A DNA stretch of 64,000 bases, from assembly GCA_013176395.1 (NCBI GenBank), contig JABMLP010000020.1, positions 496,001 to 560,000 of the forward strand, given 5' to 3'. The position numbers were made by a program, and so were the translations under genes. The notes under the pieces are model-generated. The model made no database searches. It saw nothing but the letters and a program-made list of their open reading frames with translations, and was not told the DNA's origin. Of this stretch, positions 54,714 through 64,000 are shown in pieces. The first letter of the stretch is position 1. Every line of letters starts with the position of its first letter. Source of the DNA: Venturia oleaginea. Lineage: Eukaryota > Ascomycota > Dothideomycetes > Venturiales > Venturiaceae.

Positions 54714-55324
54714 ATGGCCTCAACCGGAGTCAACGTGAGTTTCTCCAATCCTTCTTCATTCCATTAGTCGGGAGGTCCTACGCTCGCTCTATGACCAAGT
54801 TTGTCTCTTGGAATCCGAGTTGTCGACCGCTAGGCTTTGTCAAGTCCCTGCTGTTCCCAGTGCTAATAAGCCATCTACAGGTCCTGCGGTGGTCCGCCCT
54901 CGGACTCGGTGTCGTGTATGGCGCATACCATCAGATGTCCCTCACAGCAAAAGACAAGGCAGCACAGGCACAAAAAGAATATGACACGAAGGCAAAATTA
55001 ATAGCAGAGGCAAAGGCGGAATTCAACAGGAAGAACAAGCCACAATCCGTGACCTCGGCAGTAAAATCGGAAGGAAAAGGCTTCGATTGTACGTTCTCTC
55101 CTTTAATCAGATATTTGGTGTCAGAAAGTGTGGACGGAAGAATTGGATTTGGTTATGGGGTGTACCTTGGGGCAATGCTGGTGCTTCAGCTGGGAGAGGA
55201 GCGCTTTACAAAACAGCTTCGAACATTTTTGGGTACATGCTAATTTGCAATTACAGTCATGGCAGATTCCGCTGGAGCAGATTTCGATCTGGAATCCTTC
55301 TTACATTTGAAAGACGGACAATAG
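54714..55324 (+). CDS. TIM11: mitochondrial ATP synthase subunit e
   Basis: Three exons (54714-54734, 54881-55088, 55257-55324) with introns of 146 and 168 bp give 98 residues. Exon 1 encodes MASTGVN; exon 2 continues VLRWSALGLGVVYGAYHQMS, the single membrane helix with the GxxxG-type motif (GLGVVYG) used for dimerisation, and a charged coiled coil (KAAQAQKEYDTKAKLIAEAK). Exon 3 gives the acidic end (DFDLESFLHLKDGQ). This matches fungal subunit e (Tim11/Atp21), which holds the ATP synthase dimer together in the inner membrane. The exons are too short for ORF scanning; overlapping frames at 54791-55359 are shadows. Confidence 0.9.
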
Positions 55325-57050
55325 TTGAGTTGAAAAGATGGGTGGTCGAAGCGGTTTGAGGCAAGATATGGCATACATGAGAAGATGGTGACGGGATACG
55401 CACGATCCATGCGACCACACGATTGACCGAGGCCATTGGAAAGAGTAGCATGACGAGCGACTGGCAGACAGTGTCGTCCCTGTATTATTTGTTCCTAATA
55501 GTCTGAAACATAGACTTGCCTTGGGATCCTTCTCAAGGATTTCTTCTTCCTCAACATTCACCCATTGTGGTGCACGCCGATAAACGACGATTGAATGAAG
55601 AGGCGCATTTTAGACCAACCAATATAATAGTCTGACGAGGTGACGGGCGCCTTACAAACCTCCCAAGAAAGTTCCGTTTAAATTTTCAGAAAAGTAGGTC
55701 AGTGTGGACAGAATTGACCATCATGGCCGATCACTGGACAGACTCATTCACGCTCCTTTACAAAACCTTCCCATGCGCACAGGCAAAAACACGGGATCCG
55801 CTAGAATTCGAAAACGCCTTTGTCTCACCGGGACGACAAGGACGACACGCCTGACTGACTCTTTGCTCACTCTCGCCACTGTCTGCTTCGAAATTTTACA
55901 TCTTTAGTCTCTTACCCAATGGCCGTTCCAACCAGAGTTTACCCCACAGATAGGACAACACCCGACAATGAGGGCAAAAAAGAAGACTTGCTAGCATTTG
56001 GATCCGCCACGAGTCGAACCTGGGTCATCAGTCTCCATCTCTGTGGAAGAATCCGCAAGTGGAAGCCCCGGCGAGGATTCTCTCCGGTATGACGACCATA
56101 CCCTCTGAAGACTGTTGTCGTTGACCAACTGGACCACGGATCCCGATTGATGGGGCAACCAACTGATGTTTTCCCACATACTGACTGTCAAGGGGGGTGC
56201 ATATTGAATATGTATGATGGAAAACCACATACTCTCGACCTTAAGCCTCGTTTTTGTCCTGCGATGAGCACTGATGATAGGATTGAATACCCAACTCGAT
56301 ATCAACCTCGTACAGATTCTGGCAGTCTCTAGACTTGTTTTCACGCCATCGCTTTCTATCGTTGGCTGGATTGCCCTGTGGAAATCGAGCATTACTCGGG
56401 CCCGGGGGGTTAGTGGGGAGAGATTTTAGCCATGGGAAGTCTCATGCTATAGGAGCTATTGCCCCATCAATTGGCATTCATCGGACGCATGGTCCAGTGT
56501 TCAAGACGATGGACAATGTTCCGGAGACGGCTATTCTCTAGGTTGTCCACACCACATCGGTAACGGAGGTAATTCCTGGGGGTAGGTTCTATATTGTCAG
56601 TAGACGTATAGTCGACTCCTGCTGTGTCCATGATCTTTCTTCTTGCTTGGTGGCACTCTTTTGCTCTTCCTTTCTGATCTGAGTCTTTGCGTGTTTCGTT
56701 TTCCTCCCATCTCTTTCTGAAGCCGAGATCATCTCTCCATGCACAGTCCCTGAATTCAAGATGAATATGGATAAGTTTCTGAGAAACTTACCGAAGTCGA
56801 ACCGCCCGAAATTTAGCGATAGAGATGTCAAGCCACGGATGGTCAGCTCTTCTCAGCAATCCCGCAGAGAGTACGGAGGTGCTGGTATGATGGCATTTAG
56901 GTATCTGCATTGAGTGCATACGGTCACGGATACATGATTATTGACCATGATTCGAAACTTCGGAGATGTCAATGTCTATTTTTATGCTATGGAAAGCTGC
57001 GCGCTGGTAAAAGGGTGATTGGATAATTATCCTTGAAGTCCTGTAGTCTC
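55325..57050. other. 1.7-kb intergenic region containing a tRNA-like locus
   Basis: Apart from the tRNA-like sequence at 56000-56143 no gene is supported. A frame at about 56400-56541 reads GRDFSHGKSHAIGAIAPSIG and could be a decayed exon. Confidence 0.4.
56000..56143 (-). tRNA. tRNA-like gene with intron, isotype not assigned
   Basis: On the minus strand the ends form a perfect 7-bp acceptor stem (GGATCCG with CGGATCC). An A-box-like TGGTCCAGTTGG and a B-box-like GGTTCGACTC are present, the D-stem has GTC/GAC, and a 5-bp anticodon stem (CAGTC with GACTG) encloses TTCAGA plus about 70 nt that would be an intron after position 37. The T-stem has one mismatch (4 of 5 pairs). With this stem the anticodon would be CAG (Leu), but the variable loop is short whereas tRNA-Leu has a long one, and one extra base sits between D-stem and anticodon stem. 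It could be a decayed tRNA. Confidence 0.4.
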
Positions 57051-58504
57051 TCATTCGTCCCATACCACGCTGTTGGGCTGATTGACACCATCTTGAAATG
57101 TGATACTTGCCACCTTGTTATCAAACAAACCACTTGATTTGTTCTTCTCAAGTATGACCAAAGAACCACTCTGTTGGAGACCTACAGCTATCAGAGTGCC
57201 AGCCTTGTTAATTGAAAATCCGCGGGGGTACGATCCATGCGCTGAGACGAGCGGCAACTTGGTCAAGGTTCCATCTTTTGGCGAGATTGAGAATGTTGCT
57301 AGACTATCTGTTGGGGGAGACACGCCGAAGGTCGTATCGTTGCGATTTGACACTATGAGCATAGAGCCGTCGGGCTGGAGCAGTGTTAGCTTCAAGCATC
57401 TGAGTTCGAATTTGTGTAACGCAGAAAGACTGTATGGAGGCGTGATCTCAACACCTCTTTTCTCGTGAGGGCTAATGAATCAAGATCGACAGCGGTAAGT
57501 TTCTGGCGGCCTACGGAATGTAGATTGCCAGAAAGCTATCGCTATCTATCTTATTTTGAAACCTTGCTTTCACGCTCGAGTCTTTCTGCGCCACGATCTC
57601 GCATGGAATTTCTTACCGTGATATCAATGGCAGCTGGCGCCACTTTCGTGCTACCATCAGGATTCAAGGGAAACTTCTGATCAGGATTGAGCGTGCTGTA
57701 CGTAGCAATCTTCTCAAAGGTGATACCGCCATCTTTGTAGCTGACATTATAGGCTGTCACCGCTGCTACCAGTTCACCAATGATGTAGAAAATGTGAGTG
57801 CCAGCTATCTTATCCAGCGAGAACTTGCCGTGGCGCGGCCCGTACCCAGCAGGAGTCTTGAGCGGAGCGATGGGGCTCAGCTTCAGGCTTTTCTGATCAA
57901 TAGAGAAGATGCGAACCAGATCCGATCCAAGATCGGGAACTAGAAGGAATTGCTGCGTGGGGTCGAGGATGACTTGGTGAGGATGAGGCGTGTTCTGCCT
58001 GGCGGCTACGGGTCCAACAGTGAAATCCGGAGTACTGAAATTGAACCTCTCGATGACTTTGGCGGCTCTCCCGAAATCGCTTAAACTGTAAGTCTGGAGC
58101 AGACTGTTGGGGTAATGGGCGACTGCGAAGGCCTGACCTGATGCATAGGCAATGCCATGGACGCCGCCCACATAAGTCTCACTTCTCGAAAGCTCAGTCA
58201 ATTGCCCCGTGTAGCTCGTGGAATAGGTAGAAAGTGAGCCTTTTTGTGCAGACAGGTCCTCGTCAACAAGGTAAAGGACGTTGTTGTAGCGATTCAAGGT
58301 GAGCCAAGATGGTGAATTTGTCGAGGTATTCAATGTATGGGTTTGAGTCAGAGAGTATGTCGAGTCTGCATTTCGAGCCAGGGATAGAGTCGTTATGTTG
58401 CCGGCCCATGGATTGGCCGGGGTAGTGTAAGACGAGACGTAGAGGTTTACTGCTGCGGTTAAGGGAGCAGAGAGGAGAGCTAGGAGCAGAACTGAGTAAG
58501 ACAT
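57051..58504 (-). CDS. secreted lactonase-type seven-bladed beta-propeller (6-phosphogluconolactonase/YbhE-like)
   Basis: Exon 1 (57617-58504) and exon 2 (57051-57374) are joined across a 242-bp intron (GTAAGA donor; CTAAC branch and TCCAG acceptor), giving 403 residues. Residues 1-18 are a signal peptide (MSYSVLLLALLSAPLTAA). The chain follows the lactonase/CMLE propeller: NLYVSSYTTP, SPSWLTLNRYNNVLYLVDED, VGGVHGIAYASGQAFAVAHY, NTPHPHQVILDPTQQFLLVP, DLGSDLVRIF, GYGPRHGKF, then across the splice AAIDITPDGSMLIVSNRND, and GSYPRGFSINKAGTLIAVGL near the end. Cytosolic relatives hydrolyse 6-phosphogluconolactone or cyclise carboxymuconate. With a signal peptide the substrate here is unknown. Chance frames cover the intron. 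Confidence 0.88.
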
Positions 58505-58701
58505 ATTTTCCGAAGCAATGAAGCAGTTTGCGTACGTTCAGAGGCGAGCGAGGTTCCGCAGTCTATTTGGGGCAACGGCCTCATGTCAACAAAGCAAAGC
58601 AGTCGCGGCCTTGGCCACAGGGAGCACGCGGGGATCGTGCGTGGTGGAGAGAAAGTGATTAATTCCGGCGTCGACGGCGAATTGCACATCCACGTCTTCT
58701 A

Positions 58702-58733
58702 ATACCGTATTATCCGGGCAGATTCGCTAGCTC
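58702..58733 (+). repeat. left inverted repeat of the MITE-like element
   Basis: 32 bp identical to the reverse complement of 58933-58964. The perfect match implies a recent insertion. Confidence 0.92.
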
Positions 58734-58932
58734 AACTTGGCGAGACTAGATCTAGAAAGAGTAATAAGCGGAGGTTTTATCACGTTACCTGGATTTTCAC
58801 GAAAGTTTCTCAAATTGAAATGAGGGATATAAAGAAGTTGTAAGAGAGAAGACTGCAGCTTCCCGGAAAGATCGACAATTAATGTTCTTTTGAAGGAAGG
58901 AAAACGGATTGTAAGCGAAAGACCACGAAGAC

Positions 58933-58964
58933 GAGCTAGCGAATCTGCCCGGATAATACGGTAT
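58933..58964 (-). repeat. right inverted repeat of the MITE-like element
   Basis: 32-bp partner of 58702-58733, ending CGGTAT before TCTA. Confidence 0.92.
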
Positions 58965-59240
58965 TCTATCATGAGCCGCTCAGGTCATCATCTTACATTC
59001 GCTTGTCGGCTTCCTAAACACCCCAAGACCGGAGTACCGTCCGTTCTCAGTGCAATGCCTGTGTATTGCTGGTCTCCAAGTGCCAAGAATGCAGTCGGCC
59101 TATTGACTGACTCAGTTGCACTCAATGAGCTCGCATATTTTCTGGCAGATTGAACGAGGTTTGTCCAAGTAAGCTGTCTCTTGGATGGGAGAAAGGTGCG
59201 ATCTCGGGGAGCGAGAAAGAAGAAATTCTTCTAAATCCTA

Positions 59241-59303
59241 ATTACGGTGCTCGGTCTATCGAAGACCGGGACCGAGGAGCATGTGACTTAATTACTCCGT
59301 AAT
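59241..59303. repeat. short foldback (inverted repeats)
   Basis: ATTACGG at 59241 pairs with CCGTAAT at 59297-59303, and between them GCTCGGTC pairs with GACCGAG. The 63-bp block can form a cruciform. It could be a remnant of another small element. Confidence 0.6.
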
Positions 59304-59495
59304 ATTGTGGCAGCATCAGCATTGAGAAATTGTACACGAGTATCATCTAGTATGCCTAGGTAATTCTTGATCCTAGGGTCTACGGGTATGTGTTTTTTTG
59401 GCTATTCTATAATATACTGTAATATAATCAAGACTCTACGTCTAGGGCTTTTAAAAGTAATATTCGTACTAGCTATAAGCCACGCTCCCGTCAAC

Positions 59496-60048
59496 CTAAC
59501 ATTGTGCAGCGCCCACGCGCATTCACCTCTCCGTGCAGCTCCACAGCTCAAATACGATCCAAGAACAAATCCCAATCCGCCCAGAGCCATCAGAAATGCA
59601 TATACTGGAGTGTCGAGGCGGCGGAGACATGATATGCTTAAGCATGATATATCTGTTAAACTGCTTGAGAGAGCGGAGGCTGAGATACGTGGTGCAGTGG
59701 AGAGCATGGGTGAGCTGTGGGGAGTGGATAAACTTTCATTTAGACAGGACTACTCGTAATAAGGTGACGATAAAAGAGCATGGACTCGGCAATGAAGAGG
59801 AAGAGAGAGGGTTGAACAATACACATGATTGTAAAGAGGAAGAGGACATGAGCACGACAGGGGATGGTAAGGACGATTCCGATCGACTCGTTGTGACTGT
59901 AGGTATCTCCTGTGCTAGAGGGCAGGACAGAAGTGTGGCATTTGCAGAACAACTGAGCAGATACACTGGCCTAAAAGCTGGGAAGCTAGGTCTCCAGTCA
60001 TCTATAAGTATCGGGCACTATGTTGTCGGATGGATGAGGTTTAGATGA
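59496..60048 (+). CDS. RapZ C-terminal domain-like protein (fragment or small gene)
   Basis: The frame from about 59496 reads NLTLCSAHAHSPLRAAPQLK then NPNPPRAIRNAYTGVSRRRR and LLERAEAEIRGAVESM, which resembles the start of fungal RapZ-C proteins (YSHSHSP, DLRxxPNPPxxIRxxxxGxS). A GTGAGC donor after ATGG (59710) and a TTTAG acceptor (59743) would make a 34-bp intron and continue in phase to a charged linker and LVVTVGISCARGQDRSVAFA, the counterpart of the family's GCTGGxHRSV motif, ending at 60048. The 34-bp intron is very short, so a frameshift is the alternative. No start codon lies in the correct frame, so an upstream exon is missing or the gene is broken. Related bacterial domains sense nucleotide or amino-sugar metabolites; the fungal role is unknown. 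Confidence 0.6.
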
Positions 60049-60555
60049 CATCGCACGTATTTTCATCCAGCGAGCGCATTTTAGACTCGCTGACATCCCT
60101 AAAATGCAAACGCAGGGGTAGCACCTATCCCATTATTAACCGTGTACGGCTCATTATTTATCTTAATGGGAAAGATGAAGCTAAAATCTAGTAGATGAGG
60201 CAATGACATCAAGTCATTGTCTCGCTAAGTATCCGATTTTTCGATGACTGGAGGGCCTGCTGGGAAGTCGTAATAACCCATAGAGACGACAAAGGCACGG
60301 AGGCACAAAAAATCGAATGACGATTCGTAAGATACATGTCAAGACCTGCCAGTGAGACGGTCCGGGTGCATCGCTGGGGTTCGAGATAGAGAACAATGTG
60401 TTTTCTCGTTACAGCACGTCATATTTCACCACTCCCTCCCGTCTCCTTCGTAACCACCACTTATCCAATCATACCTCGGTACAAAAATTTCCTTATTCTC
60501 GGAAGCAACGGCTCAGCAATCCCCAAGTTAGTTGTCTAACCTACCAGCAAGCACT
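60049..60555. other. intergenic between convergent genes
   Basis: Between the RapZ-like gene and the P450 3' end. No gene seen. The plus frame 60398-60784 is antisense to the P450. Confidence 0.5.
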
Positions 60556-62194
60556 CTATAAATCCAAAAGCACAGAATCACCTTCTACTACTTCCTGCTC
60601 AGATTGCAGTCGACGAAGCAGCTCAGCACACCTCTCGTTCCTAACCTCAGCCTGCCAAGCGAAAGGCTTCGGTCTATTAAGCATCCCCGCCACAAACCCA
60701 AGATCAACCTCGATTTCTTTTCCATCCGCATCCCTCCTTTTCCTTATATTGAAGACGGAAAGTAAACGGACAATTGTGATATAAATGCTCGCATCCGCGA
60801 AAAACCTTCCAGCACAATTACGACGCCCATATCCAAATGCGATATCGCTCGGGTCAGGTTCATTCAAAGGAGCAAGGTATCTTTCCGGTTTGAAAACCTC
60901 AGGATCGGAATAAGTGGCAGGGTCATTCAAGAACCACCAAATGCTCGGTAAAAGGTACGAGCCTTCCGGAATAAGGTATTCACCGTATACGATATCTTCT
61001 TGACATGCATGAGCCAACCCCATCGGACCAACTGGGTTCCATCGCCAAGCTTCCTTCACAATCCCATTGATATAAGGTAGCCTCTCTCTGTCAGAAAAAA
61101 CTGGGAGTCGATTGTTCCCAACAACCGCATCGATTTCCTCTTGGGCGCGTGAAACGACGGAGGGGAAGATGCAGAGGGCGCAGATGACGCTTTGCATCAC
61201 AGCGACTGTGCTGTCAGAACCGGCTGCGTACATACTTACAGCCGTCCATTTAATGGCATCTTCGTCTTTGGGGTCCACTTGGCCGTTTTCGGCGGCGCTT
61301 GAGGAGAGCAAATTCGAAACGTAAGAGGGACGATTGGCTTTGCGTGCCATCTGTTTCTTGACAAATGCGTAAGGGACTTCTGCAGCGGCTTCATTGACGG
61401 TGGCCATTGTCTTTGCTGCTTCGCGATAGGATGTCAATGGAAACGAGGACGGGAGATATCGGAGTGCTGGGATTGTGTCAATTATCCATTTGAGAGGTAC
61501 AAAGGCAACGGAAAGATTGTCCATGGCGTGTTCAATGAGCTCAACAAGGGGATCTGGTTTGTTCCTCTCGATTTCGTAACCAAACATGATTTTGACGATT
61601 ATGGCGGCAGCTAGCCTGTGAAGGTGTTACTTGTTAATATACAGATTTCTAAAAAGGCACTTACGTTTTAAGGTGTACCATCATACTATCAGGATCATTG
61701 AATGTTTGCAGAACGATTTGCAATACCTCTTTCTCTTGTATTGAGTGAAACCGCGCTGAAAGACTTTTGGTACCAATTTGCTGATGAACCATTTTTCTGT
61801 GAAGCTTATACGTATCGTTGTACTGATGCGTAATTAGGAAGTTCTCAAAACCAGCGAGGAATGCGAAGTTCATTCGAGGTCTAGCGGCCGTCTTTTGACC
61901 TTTCTGGTTCATAACAACATTTGCAGCATCTCTATCATGGAAAATGACCAGTGTCTGCCCCATCACGGTGACAGAGCTGATCGGACCATAGAGATCCTTA
62001 TGCTTGAACCAGTGCAGAAATTCCGGCTCATCATTTGCAGGGAGGTCGAAGAAATTGCCAATGATGGGGAGTGGTTTGGGTCCAGGTGGAAGGCGATGGA
62101 CTGATGTTCGCTTGGCAAGTTTTTTAAAGATTTGGAAGCAGGCAAACACAATCAAGGCTGTAGTGCCGAGCTGCATAGAAAGACAAGGTGCCAT
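60556..62194 (-). CDS. cytochrome P450 monooxygenase
   Basis: Exon 1 (61665-62194) and exon 2 (60556-61615) with a 49-bp intron give 529 residues. An N-terminal membrane anchor (MQLGTTALIVFACFQIF) and the proline hinge HRLPPGPKPLPIIGN are followed by the I-helix AAGSDST (residues about 307-313), the ExxR motif EAWR (365-368), PERY (about 420) and the heme loop FGYGRRNCAGRFF with Cys444. All motifs are intact. The clade resembles the CYP64/O-methylsterigmatocystin oxidoreductase-like enzymes of fungal secondary metabolism. The start at 62194 is preferred because the 24 residues before it (ATG 62266) lack the hydrophobic anchor. It is divergent from the UbiA gene. Confidence 0.92.
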
Positions 62195-63363
62195 GGTGAG
62201 AGCGGTGTAAATATTGGACAGAAGTGGAACCGTATAGATCTTGTCGTATTTCGAGTATGGTGTCATGGGCTTCTTTTAACGTTAATTGAGACGCCAGCAG
62301 TGGTTAATGCAGCGGTCAATGTAGTAAAACAGATGAAGCCGCCATTACCCACCTTCTTTCAGACTGTTAACCACGTATACCTAGTTACTGTGGTCCCAGG
62401 GGTTTTAAATGTCTTTCGGACCTACAGCATTCTGACTTCCGCAAGGATATGCAAGGATATTTTTGCTGTAGAGCGGATGCGAGGCAAGGTTGACAAGGTT
62501 GGGGCTACTTGATATTCAAAAACCCTAAGACCACAGTAGCGTATTCTTGGTGTATTATTTGTCGCAGACGTCACCACTTTGAAGACCATTTGAAGTTAGT
62601 TGATGACCACCTTTAAGGCTGTATGCAACAGTTTTGGAGTCACAATCACAATTAGTATATACCTTATAAATCAGATCCCTTTTCGCCCGTAGTTTTTCGA
62701 GCGATTTAGCCGCAGGTCCCTGTCCCAGACTCGATCGACAACTGAACCTATATAAGTAGAAGCTAGGGATTTTGGAGATCGTACCCCCTCAAATTCCTTC
62801 ACATCTTATAAGGAGATCCCTAATATCCGGAAGGTCGGCAGCAGGACTCAAAGGTCCACAATTCAAAAGTTAGAATAGGGATGCTCTTCTGTGCGCACGT
62901 GCTCAGATTTACTCTTGCCTCGTTTCGCCGCTCGTAACCATGTTCTGAGAACTTAACATCGAGCGTTTGGCGGCCGAAATCAGTCAAGTTTGTTACCGGG
63001 CTGTGCGCGAGATCTGGCCGCTTTGGCTCGTAGTGATAGATCAGATCATAGGCGGTGTGTGTAATGCGCTCTATACACTACTTACCACGGTATTCACCGG
63101 ATAAGGGGTTAGGAAAACATTTGCAGACGGAAGTGGAAGCCAAGTACCTTATCTCGCCACCTCCATAGCTCTTGTTTGTGCTAGGTAGACCTGAACTAAA
63201 CTTGAGTACCTCTAACCTGGAAGCCGATCAGGCAGCAGTTCGCGACGAGATGTTATGGTGGAACATCAGCTTGGTATCTGTACTGAGGTACAAAATAAGT
63301 ATTTTCGCATGTGCCGTTGGATACTAATCTGTCTTTCTCGCATTGATCAATACAAACACTGAG
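62195..63363. other. bidirectional promoter region between P450 and UbiA genes
   Basis: 1.2 kb between divergent genes. No other gene is supported. Parts at 62700-62880 and 63100-63330 are plain non-coding sequence. A shared upstream region would fit co-regulation of the two enzymes, which is an inference. Confidence 0.5.
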
Positions 63364-64000
63364 ATGTACCTTGGTGCAGCTGAAGTTATGGATGTCTTGA
63401 AGAACCCATTCAAGCCAATGACTGGGCTTGGAAAACTGCTGAAAACCTTATTCCTATTTGGGAAATCTGACATCCCCGCTGCGACTCTGCCAACAGTCCG
63501 TTCTCCCAGTGGCCAAAAGACTTTATTGCTAACTGTGAGAACAGATGGCAATCGCTCTCGTACTCACTGAACCTTCAAGACCGACACTAATAGCGAAAGC
63601 CTTCATCTGGAATCAATTGCACTTGCTCACATTTCAGGTACTATGAAACCGTATATACTCCAGCCTCGACCTCACCTCAACCACTGACGTACATATAGGT
63701 CAAAAACCAGGTCAGTAATACACCAAACCGTTCTCTACTCCTCCTCTAAGTTGGCTAGATCGATGGCGTAGAAGAAGACCGGATAGCGAAACCTCACCGA
63801 CCTCTACCGGCTGATCGCATAACACTGGGAGAAGCTCAAACGCTATACTACTGTCTGTTCATATTGATGGTGGTCGCGGGTATTTCTCTTAACACAGTAC
63901 ACTGTACATTAATATATTCGGTGGCTATTGTGGTTTACAACGAAGGAGGCCTCGCCACTATTCCTGTTGTAAAGAACGTTATCGGAGCTCTTGGTCTCGC
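63364..64000 (+). CDS. UbiA-type prenyltransferase, 5' part (runs off the window)
   Basis: Four exons are read: 63364-63495, 63545-63637, a 12-nt exon 63699-63710, and 63759 to the edge. Introns of 49, 61 and 48 bp have proper donors (GTCCGT, GTACTA, GTCAGT) and CTAAC or CTGAC branch sites. The product begins MYLGAAEVMDVLKNP and continues with a helix (IALVLTEPSRPTLIAKAFIW) and NQLHLLTFQ, VKNQ, IDGVEEDRIAKPHRPLPADR. The N-x-x-x-E-D-x-x-x-K-P-x-R-P pattern is the first substrate-binding motif of UbiA prenyltransferases and terpene cyclases. TM helices follow (CLFILMVVAGISLNTV). The next motif lies beyond the window. It may make a prenylated aromatic compound or a terpene. Confidence 0.85.

Larger units (their letters stand above)
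58702..58964. mobile_element. MITE-like element with 32-bp perfect inverted ends
   Basis: The first 32 bp (58702-58733, starting ATACCGTATTATCCGGGCAG) are repeated exactly as reverse complement at 58933-58964. The four bases TCTA flank both sides (58698-58701 and 58965-58968), fitting a 4-bp target duplication. The 263-bp interior has no coding capacity, so this is a non-autonomous element. Superfamily is not clear: TA-type Tc1/mariner is not matched, and a TCTA duplication does not identify a family by itself. Confidence 0.88.
58505..59495. other. intergenic with a MITE-like insertion and a foldback
   Basis: This is the 5' flank of the lactonase gene. It contains the inverted-repeat element at 58702-58964 (198 bp upstream of the lactonase ATG) and a hairpin-rich block at 59241-59303. 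A plus frame starting inside the right inverted repeat (58971-59153) is not supported. Confidence 0.6.

Noticed and set aside
58971..59153. ORF starting MSRSGHHLTF right of the MITE
   Set aside because: It starts at the inverted-repeat edge and has no recognisable content; it does not connect in frame with the RapZ-like gene.
1..64000. CRISPR arrays, operons, riboswitches or prokaryotic features
   Set aside because: The sequence is a fungal nuclear region; the only regular arrays are the minisatellite, the 99-bp coding repeat and short tandem repeats.

Overview
The window reads as nuclear DNA of a filamentous ascomycete (Pezizomycotina, probably Leotiomycetes/Helotiales). The reasons are many short introns of about 45-60 bp with GTAAGT/GTACGT-type donors and CTAAC-like branch sites, single genes with their own promoters on both strands, fungal families (Prp21/SF3A1, PMT1, ISD11, PCNA, a dynein intermediate chain, a ZIP transporter, a secreted aspartic protease, a P450, a UbiA prenyltransferase), and a Fot1/pogo transposon. 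The class assignment is an impression, not a computed result. Splice coordinates were read by eye. Where all exons close in frame on a known family they are firm; elsewhere they are tentative.

Region 1 (1-8.5 kb) holds a 56-residue membrane protein, a DUF2231 membrane protein, uncertain gene pieces, a decayed Fot1/pogo element (2719-4535) with 29-bp inverted ends and a TA duplication, the broken p10 end of a metacaspase abutting that element, a vacuolar amino-acid transporter (AVT family) and a secreted pepsin-like protease.

Region 2 (8.5-18.1 kb) is gene-poor and looks decayed or accessory. It has a membrane-anchored repeat protein that appears frameshifted, a gene remnant with stops, and about 4.4 kb of unrelated short ORFs.

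Region 3 (18.1-58.5 kb) is a normal housekeeping stretch: ISD11 (Fe-S cluster assembly), PMT1 (O-mannosylation), SF3A1 (splicing), ZIP transporter, secreted aldose 1-epimerase, PA-TM-RING ubiquitin ligase, a peroxisomal-type dienoyl-CoA isomerase, a secreted CYTH-like protein, pyridoxal kinase, PCNA, a broken RING gene, dynein intermediate chain, ATP synthase subunit e, a tRNA-like locus and a secreted lactonase. ISD11 and ATP synthase e are split into such short exons that ORF scanning misses them.

Region 4 (58.5-64 kb) turns accessory again. It has a 263-bp MITE-like element with perfect 32-bp inverted ends and a TCTA duplication, a fungal RapZ-C-like gene or fragment, a cytochrome P450, and the 5' part of a UbiA-type prenyltransferase with a 12-nt micro-exon that runs off the right edge. 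The P450/UbiA pair could mark the edge of a terpenoid or meroterpenoid cluster continuing to the right.
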